A stretch of DNA of 64,000 nucleotides from Mangrovimonas futianensis (GTDB lineage: Bacteria > Bacteroidota > Bacteroidia > Flavobacteriales > Flavobacteriaceae). Under the pieces are notes generated by a model. That model did no database searches. It worked only from the letters and a program-made list of their open reading frames with translations, and had not been told where the DNA came from. A program made the position numbers and the translations under genes. This document shows, piece by piece, positions 57,640-64,000 of this stretch (positions within the stretch are counted from its first letter, which is position 1; each line of letters begins with the position of its first letter). The DNA lies in the NCBI RefSeq assembly GCF_021245805.1, contig NZ_JAJJNF010000008.1:62001-126000 (forward strand), read 5' to 3'.

Positions 57640-60600
57640 ATGCAAAATAAACTTGCCAAAATCTTATTTTCAACAAGACTTACTGCCATTTTATTTATCG
57701 TTTTTGCCGCTGCCATGGCGACTGGAACTTTCTTGGATGCAGGTCAAGATACTTCACCAACTCCATTAACTAGAAATCTGATTTATAACGCCAAATGGTT
57801 TGAAGCCATTATGGCGCTTTTTGTAATCAATTTTTTGGGAAATATTTTTAGATACCAATTGCACAAAAAGGAAAAGTGGGCCTCTTTGTTACTGCATTTA
57901 GCCTTTATTTTTATTCTAGTTGGTGCTGGTATTACGAGGTATTTTGGCTTTGAAGGGATGATGCCTATTCGAGAGGGAGATACAGAAAATACCTTTTTTT
58001 CTCGGGAAACCTATATTACTGCCTACATTGATGGGGATTTTGAAATAAATGGACAACCACAAAGGCGTGTGGAAGAGGAAGTTGTGGATTTTTCTCCTAG
58101 AATGGATAACGAATTTCATCTTACTACAGATTATAATGGGCAACCTGTCACACTTGAAATGACCAAATTTATTGGAGGTGCTGAGTTGGATGTGGTTCCA
58201 AATGATGAAGGTGAATCCTATTTAAAAGTGGTGGAGTCTGGAGGTGGAAGTCCTCATAATCATTTTCTAAAGGAAGGCGAAGTTCAAAGCATTCATAATG
58301 TGTTGTTTTCCTTGAACAAGCATGTGGATGGTGCTGTTAATATTACTTATGACCAAGGGAATTTACAAATTCAATCCCCTTTTGAAGGAGAGTATATGAC
58401 TATGGCTACTGGAGAAACAGGTCAATTGGTTAAAGATAGCCTACAGCCATTAAAATTAAGGTCTAGGTATGTTATTGGAACAATGCAAATGGTGTTTCCT
58501 AAGCCAGTAATCAAAGGAACTTTTGATATCGTAAAAAAATCAACTTTGCTTAAAGGGGATGAAGATGGCGTGGTTATGAAAGTGACTTCCAATAATGACA
58601 CAAAATTTGTGAGATTGCTTGGAGGGCAAGGGCACAGCGGTACCTTTGAACAAGTAGAAGTGGGCGGTTTGGATATTGCTGTTAAGTATGGTTCAAAAAT
58701 TAGAGAATTGCCTTTTAGTATTAAGTTGAATGATTTTATTGCAGACAAATACCCTGGAACTGAAAAAAGCTATTCTGCTTTCGAAAGTGATGTGACTATT
58801 CTCGATGAAGAAGAAGGGGATTTTAATTACAGAATTTACATGAACCATATTTTGGATCATCGGGGGTATCGTTTTTTCCAATCTGGTTTTGATCCTGATG
58901 AAAAGGGAACCAAACTCTCAGTAAATCACGATCAAATGGGTACATGGGTAACTTATATTGGTTACTTTTTATTGTATTTGGGACTTATGGCTACTTTATT
59001 CTCAAAGGGAACACGATTTGGTGATTTGGGAAGAATGCTTAAAAAGACTAAGGAGAAAAAGGCAAAATTATTGGCTGCTCTTTTGATTTTTATATCCTGT
59101 TCTGTCTTTTCACAACATACCCAAGATGATGATCATTCTCACACCAAACCAGATAGAGAGCAACTTGATTCGATATTAAAACAACATATTACACCAAAGG
59201 AACACGCTGATAAGTTTGGTCATTTAGTTATTCAGGATTTAGGAGGAAGAATGATGCCTGTGAACACATATGCATCAGAAATGTTGCGTAAATTAAGTAA
59301 GTATGACACTTATAAGGATTTTGATGCCAACCAAGTATTTCTTTCTATTCAGGAAAGTCCTTTGTTGTGGTGGAATGTGCCAATTATTCATCTAAAACCA
59401 AAAAAGGACGATTCCATTAGAAGTATCATTGGAATTGAAAAAACGCAAAAGTATGCGGCATTGGTTGATTTCTTTACTGAAAGAGGTGATTACAAATTAG
59501 GTCCGTACCTTGAAGATGCTTATTCTGCGGGTATACCAAATGCGATACAAAACGAATTAAAGGAGATAGATCAACACGTTAACCTATTTTATAATACCAT
59601 CGAGGGCGGATCTCTTAGAATTTTTCCTGTTCCAAATGATGAAAATAACAAATGGATTTCTTCATCTGAGTATAGACGAGATGGCTACAACAAGAAAATT
59701 GAAGATTCTTTATATGGTAATTTCATAAATAGCGGATTTAATGCCTATTTATTCACTTTGAACAATGCCAAACAAACTGGTGATTTTTCAAAGGCAGATG
59801 AGTTGTTGGAGTCTTTTAAGCGAACTCAACAGCGATATGGAGGTGAGGTGATGCTATCGGATAAAAAGATAAAAGCAGAAATATTATATAACAAATATGA
59901 TATTTTCAAAAAGCTATTTAGCTGGTACATGTATGCTTCTTCGCTGTTATTTATAGTGCTTATTGTACAAATATTTAAGGAAAAAAGTAGAGGAATAACA
60001 CTTTCAGTTTCTATTCTTAAGGGAATTGTATTGGTTTTATTTGGCCTTCATCTGGCAGGATTAATTGTGCGTTGGTATGTTTCAGGGCATGCGCCTTGGA
60101 GTGATGCTTATGAATCGATGATCTATGTATCTTGGGCTGTGATGCTTTTCGGACTTATTTTAGGTCGAAAAAGTGATTTAACCATTGCTGCTGCAGCTTT
60201 TGTTACCTCCATGTTATTGATGATTGCCCATTGGAATTGGATGGATCCGGCAATAGCCAATTTACAACCAGTGCTTGATAGTTATTGGTTAATGATACAT
60301 GTAGCTGTTATTGTAGCGAGTTATGGTCCGTTTACCTTGGGAGCTATTCTTGGAATTGTCACGTTGTTCTTAATGGCTTTTACCAATAAGGATAACAAGA
60401 AAAAAATGGGAATCAATATTCAAGAATTAACCATTATTAATGAAATGGCCTTAACCGTTGGATTGGTTATGTTAACCATCGGAAACTTCCTGGGCGGAAT
60501 GTGGGCCAATGAAAGTTGGGGACGTTATTGGGGTTGGGACCCTAAAGAGACTTGGGCCCTTATTAGCATTATGGTTTATGCCTTTGTAATCCATATGAGA

Positions 60601-60849
60601 TTGGTTCCAGGTTTAAGAGGCAGATTTGCATTTAATTTGGCTTCCATCTTAGCGTTTCCTAGTATCATATTTACCTATTTGGGAGTAAATTTCTATTTGT
60701 CTGGACTTCATTCTTATCAATCTGGTCAAAAAATAGACAGTTACAACACCATAGGCATTGCTTTAGGACTTATAGCTATATTGGCCTTTTTTGCTTTTAG
60801 AAAATATGCCAAGTTTTATAGAAAACCTTCTAAAACTGGAAATAAATAA
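57640..60849 (+). CDS. ccsBA: Cytochrome c biogenesis protein, ResB-CcsA fusion
   Basis: 1069 residues. The N-terminal ~450 residues are ResB/CcsB-like (helices LFIVFAAAMATGTFLDAG, ALFVINFLGNIF, LLLHLAFIFILVGAGITRYFG; a large periplasmic loop; a fourth helix TYIGYFLLYLGLMATLF). The C-terminal part is CcsA-like with its tryptophan-rich haem motif WGRYWGWDPKETWALISIMV (about 965-984) and His-bearing loops (HLAGLIVRWYVSGHAPW, HVAVIVASYG). Together they bring haem across the membrane and attach it to apocytochromes c (System II). Between the two parts lies a stretch resembling a signal peptide (about 480-497, FISCSVFSQ). The 3' end overlaps the MBOAT gene by 20 bases tail to tail. Confidence 0.93.
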   Translation: MQNKLAKILFSTRLTAILFIVFAAAMATGTFLDAGQDTSPTPLTRNLIYNAKWFEAIMALFVINFLGNIFRYQLHKKEKWASLLLHLAFIFILVGAGITRYFGFEGMMPIREGDTENTFFSRETYITAYIDGDFEINGQPQRRVEEEVVDFSPRMDNEFHLTTDYNGQPVTLEMTKFIGGAELDVVPNDEGESYLKVVESGGGSPHNHFLKEGEVQSIHNVLFSLNKHVDGAVNITYDQGNLQIQSPFEGEYMTMATGETGQLVKDSLQPLKLRSRYVIGTMQMVFPKPVIKGTFDIVKKSTLLKGDEDGVVMKVTSNNDTKFVRLLGGQGHSGTFEQVEVGGLDIAVKYGSKIRELPFSIKLNDFIADKYPGTEKSYSAFESDVTILDEEEGDFNYRIYMNHILDHRGYRFFQSGFDPDEKGTKLSVNHDQMGTWVTYIGYFLLYLGLMATLFSKGTRFGDLGRMLKKTKEKKAKLLAALLIFISCSVFSQHTQDDDHSHTKPDREQLDSILKQHITPKEHADKFGHLVIQDLGGRMMPVNTYASEMLRKLSKYDTYKDFDANQVFLSIQESPLLWWNVPIIHLKPKKDDSIRSIIGIEKTQKYAALVDFFTERGDYKLGPYLEDAYSAGIPNAIQNELKEIDQHVNLFYNTIEGGSLRIFPVPNDENNKWISSSEYRRDGYNKKIEDSLYGNFINSGFNAYLFTLNNAKQTGDFSKADELLESFKRTQQRYGGEVMLSDKKIKAEILYNKYDIFKKLFSWYMYASSLLFIVLIVQIFKEKSRGITLSVSILKGIVLVLFGLHLAGLIVRWYVSGHAPWSDAYESMIYVSWAVMLFGLILGRKSDLTIAAAAFVTSMLLMIAHWNWMDPAIANLQPVLDSYWLMIHVAVIVASYGPFTLGAILGIVTLFLMAFTNKDNKKKMGINIQELTIINEMALTVGLVMLTIGNFLGGMWANESWGRYWGWDPKETWALISIMVYAFVIHMRLVPGLRGRFAFNLASILAFPSIIFTYLGVNFYLSGLHSYQSGQKIDSYNTIGIALGLIAILAFFAFRKYAKFYRKPSKTGNK

Positions 60850-62491
60850 AGGGTTGGAAATCAGTTGAAAATGCTTGATAACAGATAACTCCTGTTATTA
60901 CTGCTATCACACCTTTCATGTAAATAGGGCTGTTGGAATATAGATTCCCAACACCATCTTTAACACGTTGTGGAAGCCAATGGGTGATATACCCTATGAG
61001 CATGACCCAGAAGACCGCTTGGTAATGGGCAATGACATTAAGGGCATTTTGCCAATCCATGTTTGAGGATACTTGATGGTAAAACTTGGAGATTTTTTCC
61101 ATGTTTTCCCCTCGGAAGTAAATTCTGGTAAAGGTGATAAAAACAAAGGTGTTTAAAATTCTCCAAGCATGAACTAACCAATGGGTGCTTTTTTCATAAG
61201 GGCTTACACGTTTCCAATATTTGTAAACAACAATTCCAAGACCATTCAAGCCTCCCCAAATAACAAATTTCCATGAGGCACCATGCCACAAGCCACCTAT
61301 CAACATGGTAAGCATTAAATTGATATTTGTATTGATGTGATTTCTAGCCGAAGTACTCAGCATGAGCAATAAATAGCCCATTAAGCATACACCCAGTATA
61401 ACACTAACGATGATAAATTGGTCTCTAAAGGCCAAAAGCGTTCCTATTATAATAACTCCAAGAATGATATAGGATGCAGCAGTTCCATTTCGATTTCCTC
61501 CCAAAGGGACGTATAGATAATCGCGTAACCAGGTGGAAAGGGATATGTGCCAACGTTTCCAAAAATCTCCTGCACTGTTAGCTTTATAAGGCGAGTTGAA
61601 GTTTACGGGAAGTTTGAAACCTAGTAGCATCGCCAAACCAATTGCTATATCTGTATAGCCCGAAAAGTCCCCGTAAATTTGAAGTGAATAACCAATCATA
61701 GCCATGATGTTGGTAAACCCACTGTACATTTGAGGGGCGTCAAAAACGGGATCTAGAAAATGCATTGCAATAAAATCAGCAAATAACATTTTCTTTATTA
61801 AACCTTTAATAATCAGGTAGGTTCCTGCGTCAAAATCTGATTTGGTAATTTCAGTAGGTTTTGAAATTTGTGGCACAAAACTTTCGGCTCTCACTATAGG
61901 ACCAGCAACTAACTGAGGAAAGAAACTCACATAAAAGCCAAAATCTAATATAGACTTAAGAGGTTTGACTTTATTTCTATAGATATCTACACTGTAACTT
62001 ATGGTTTGGAACGTATAAAATGAAATTCCTACTGGTAAGATGATTTTGTCAATCGTAAAATATGGTCGATTCATTACCTCATTTCCCCATTGACCCAACC
62101 AATTAAAGACTTCATACTGGGTGTGAAAGAGAGAATTAAAGGAATCTGTAAAGAAATAGGCATATTTAAAATAACAGAGGACTAATAAATTAATGGAGAC
62201 ACTAGTTGTGACAAGTGCTAAACGCTTATTTTTATTGGAGCTGCGATATATGGTCCGGCCAATAAAAAAGTCTAAAAGCGTACTGAATATCAATATTCCA
62301 ACAAATAACCCGCTTGTTTTGTAGTAAAAGAATAAAGAAGCCAAAAAGAGATAAACATTTCTTAGTGGAACCTTCTTATAGATGATGGCAAAGAAAAAAT
62401 AAACCACCACAAAAAAGATCCAGAAATTGGCTTGGGTAAATATAAGAGGGAACTCTTCTGAAAAGGTGAAAATGTCGTAAAGTCTATTCAT
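60830..62491 (-). CDS. MBOAT family O-acyltransferase (AlgI/DltB type)
   Basis: 553 residues, about 12 membrane helices. Signature regions are KIILPVGISFYTFQTISYSV, QLVAGPIVRAESFVPQI, YSLQIYGDFSGYTDIAIGLA, FWKRWHISLSTWLRDYLYVP and the catalytic His in LIGGLWHGASWKFVIWGGLN (about residue 400). Such proteins pass acyl groups across the membrane to a periplasmic partner that acylates polysaccharides or teichoic acids. It overlaps the SGNH gene upstream by 8 bases; two SGNH genes in tandem precede it, forming an O-acylation unit. Confidence 0.93.
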   Translation of the reverse strand: MNRLYDIFTFSEEFPLIFTQANFWIFFVVVYFFFAIIYKKVPLRNVYLFLASLFFYYKTSGLFVGILIFSTLLDFFIGRTIYRSSNKNKRLALVTTSVSINLLVLCYFKYAYFFTDSFNSLFHTQYEVFNWLGQWGNEVMNRPYFTIDKIILPVGISFYTFQTISYSVDIYRNKVKPLKSILDFGFYVSFFPQLVAGPIVRAESFVPQISKPTEITKSDFDAGTYLIIKGLIKKMLFADFIAMHFLDPVFDAPQMYSGFTNIMAMIGYSLQIYGDFSGYTDIAIGLAMLLGFKLPVNFNSPYKANSAGDFWKRWHISLSTWLRDYLYVPLGGNRNGTAASYIILGVIIIGTLLAFRDQFIIVSVILGVCLMGYLLLMLSTSARNHINTNINLMLTMLIGGLWHGASWKFVIWGGLNGLGIVVYKYWKRVSPYEKSTHWLVHAWRILNTFVFITFTRIYFRGENMEKISKFYHQVSSNMDWQNALNVIAHYQAVFWVMLIGYITHWLPQRVKDGVGNLYSNSPIYMKGVIAVITGVICYQAFSTDFQPFIYFQF

Positions 62492-63782
62492 TCAAATGTT
62501 TGAAGTGGTTAAGTAGTTGGTTTTCGTCTCTTCGGGTACTTTGTGCCCATGCTTTAACTAGGGCCTCCATTAACAAATCCCCTTTAATGCTGTATCCCAG
62601 TTGTGTGAAGTGGATTCTATCTCTAATCATTAGGTGTTTTTTATACCATTTATGGGATGACCCGAGGCCTCCCATTATTTTGTACAAATCCCAAACGGCC
62701 ATATTATATTCTTGAGCTAGTTCTCCTATAATTTCTTGTTGTATGGCAGTATTTTTATTAGGATACCTTCTGCGGTAATAGTCATCATTCGGTACGGTCA
62801 ATAAAATAGCACAATCGGGATTAATTCGTTGAATCATTTGTATGAATGATTTATAGTAAAATCTGAATTTCTCAGGATCAAAATCTTCAACTTTTTTGTA
62901 AGCATCATTGGTGCCAATCGAAATAATGAATAAATCGGGGTGATACATGGAAAGTTGACGCTCCAAATAAATACTTCTATTCAACCATGGGAAACTAGCT
63001 CCATTAACACCTAAGGTAGTATATTCAATTCCTTTTAAGTGTGGATTTTCCAATTCCAATCCCATCAATAAAAATTCGGGATCTAATTGTGTCGAGTCCT
63101 TGACTTGAATCTCAACAGCTATGGAATCTACTTTGCGATTAAAATAGTATTTTTTATAAAAATGCTTTTGGTCAATAGTATACTTTAATACTAAAGTAGA
63201 ATCTAAAAAACGCAATCTATAGTCATCCTTCCAAGTGTTGTAAAAAATCTTTAAAGCATCAAATTGGTAGGGTTTTTTGGTTTCATTTTTATGGTTGGCT
63301 TTAATATAGATAGTATCCATACTCTCTCTAAAGGCCGCGGTTATTCCAGACATGCCCCAAGTAATGCTGTCCTTGGTCACAGAACAGCGATAACCTGTCC
63401 ATAAATCCCTATTAGCTGAAATCCTATAACTCAAAGGATTATTAGTATGAGCTAAATGATAAGGAAATACAAAACCTCTTTGTCCCATAGATGAATCATT
63501 CATGTTATGGAAATAGGTTCTTAATTTATTCGAATAAAAGTCCGCTTGTATGTGGGACCCACCTATGTGAAAAATATGAAGCTTTTCTTGTTTGCCTTCG
63601 TAGATGTTGTCCAGCTTCTTAAAAAACTTTTGAAAAGTGGGGGCATTTTCCACATTCTCCAGTTTATTGGCTTCAAAGTCAATAAGCCTTCTTACGTCTT
63701 CCGGAATACTATCAAGCACATAGCTCTGTGAAAAACAGGCAGTATAAAAAAGAAGGATAAATAGGGGCAATTTGGAGGTCAT
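62484..63782 (-). CDS. SGNH/GDSL hydrolase-like protein, exported
   Basis: 432 residues. Signal peptide (MTSKLPLFILLFYTACFSQS). SGNH blocks: HIFHIGGSHIQADFYSNKL (block I serine, about residue 75), FIISIGTNDAYKKVEDF (Asn block), and RDRIHFTQLGY with the Asp/His pair (about 390). Probably the periplasmic acetyl-transferring partner of the MBOAT protein, by analogy with AlgJ/AlgX; the actual polymer is unknown. Overlaps the MBOAT gene by 8 bases and the preceding SGNH gene by 4 bases. Confidence 0.88.
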   Translation of the reverse strand: MTSKLPLFILLFYTACFSQSYVLDSIPEDVRRLIDFEANKLENVENAPTFQKFFKKLDNIYEGKQEKLHIFHIGGSHIQADFYSNKLRTYFHNMNDSSMGQRGFVFPYHLAHTNNPLSYRISANRDLWTGYRCSVTKDSITWGMSGITAAFRESMDTIYIKANHKNETKKPYQFDALKIFYNTWKDDYRLRFLDSTLVLKYTIDQKHFYKKYYFNRKVDSIAVEIQVKDSTQLDPEFLLMGLELENPHLKGIEYTTLGVNGASFPWLNRSIYLERQLSMYHPDLFIISIGTNDAYKKVEDFDPEKFRFYYKSFIQMIQRINPDCAILLTVPNDDYYRRRYPNKNTAIQQEIIGELAQEYNMAVWDLYKIMGGLGSSHKWYKKHLMIRDRIHFTQLGYSIKGDLLMEALVKAWAQSTRRDENQLLNHFKHLNE

Positions 63783-64000
63783 TCTACTTGATTTAGGTCT
63801 AGGTAAAGAGCCAAAAACAAATGCTCAGAAATAATTTTGGTTCCAGAAGGAGCAAAATGGGTATAATCGGTAGCAGCCAATTTTTGTTCTACCCAGTAAG
63901 GCATTGAGTTTTCCCCACCCATGGCATCGTACATGCTCCAAAAGGCGATACCATTTTTATTCATCTCTTCCCTTAGAACATTATTTAAATAAGGCAAAAG
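63779..64000 (-). CDS. Second SGNH/GDSL hydrolase-like protein (C-terminal part, cut by window edge)
   Basis: About 73 C-terminal residues are visible; the start is outside the window. The stretch FWSMYDAMGGENSMPYWVEQ followed by ATDYTHFAPSGTKIISE carries the Asp-x-x-His block of SGNH hydrolases and closely parallels the matching region of the gene downstream (WDLYKIMGGLGSSHKWYKKH, RDRIHFTQLGY). The two are probably a tandem pair. Its stop overlaps the next start by 4 bases. Confidence 0.8.
   Translation of the reverse strand, partial: LLPYLNNVLREEMNKNGIAFWSMYDAMGGENSMPYWVEQKLAATDYTHFAPSGTKIISEHLFLALYLDLNQVE

Noticed and set aside
1..64000. CRISPR arrays, tRNA or rRNA genes, insertion sequences, prophage genes
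   Set aside because: I looked for regular direct repeats, cloverleaf-like GC-rich blocks, transposase and phage motifs and saw none; the only structured RNA found is the SRP RNA.

Overview
The window is a stretch of chromosome from a member of the Bacteroidota, most likely family Flavobacteriaceae. The DNA is AT-rich. Ribosome-binding sites are weak, and promoters follow the Bacteroidota pattern TTG-N19-TAnnTTTG, seen complete before the SRP RNA and pheT. Many lipoproteins have Bacteroidota-type lipoboxes. YtxJ points to bacillithiol chemistry. Almost everything looks chromosomal and vertically inherited: I see no insertion sequence, prophage, integrase, CRISPR array, tRNA or rRNA.

Layout. 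1-5.8 kb: DUF1015 / 3-hydroxyacyl-CoA dehydrogenase / Gfo-Idh-MocA operon, pcm, an M61-like metalloprotease lipoprotein with an extra NTF2-like tail, and smpB. 5.8-8.2 kb: deoxynucleoside salvage (deoD, deoC) and a second, altered deoC paralogue. 8.4-28.9 kb: housekeeping genes (clpB, DUF885 peptidase-like lipoprotein, ytxJ, pheT, csp, DUF2007, ABC-F, a thioredoxin-like lipoprotein without its CxxC, TalC-type transaldolase, SDR, SRP RNA, glutamine cyclotransferase, thioesterase, two lipoproteins, glyA, fumarylacetoacetase). Most gene ends carry clear intrinsic terminators.

28.9-42.2 kb is the most striking region. After a membrane protein and an alpha/beta hydrolase comes a run of minus-strand genes that reads as a light or photo-oxidative damage island. 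In transcription order: TetR-type regulator, ABC1/UbiB-like kinase, NAD(P)-binding DUF2867 protein, a 47-residue DUF2256 zinc-ribbon protein, DASH cryptochrome, Fe-S (6-4)-type photolyase, an unknown 143-residue protein, folE, MscS-type channel, glutathione peroxidase, TspO, SRPBCC protein and class I photolyase. Two promoters in the island (before the TetR gene and before the unknown/folE pair) share the element TGTTTAA-N16-TTAAACAAAATT, each 5 bases from its -7 box. This is the best candidate here for an undescribed regulon.

42.4-46.9 kb: DUF2911 protein, an XRE regulator/membrane protein pair with a probable operator, and an AraC-HTH/transmembrane/TPR regulator next to a small secreted protein whose promoter carries a palindrome. 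46.9-52.2 kb: a tightly packed operon of PIG-L deacetylase, a 35-residue membrane peptide, a sodium:solute symporter and a Gfo/Idh/MocA dehydrogenase, probably for uptake and processing of a sugar derivative. 52.3-57.1 kb: CorA, small MscS, Maf, UbiA prenyltransferase, KdsC-like phosphatase and DUF2520 protein. 57.1-64 kb: truncated haemoglobin, fused ResB-CcsA cytochrome c assembly protein, and an MBOAT/SGNH/SGNH polymer O-acylation set cut by the window edge.
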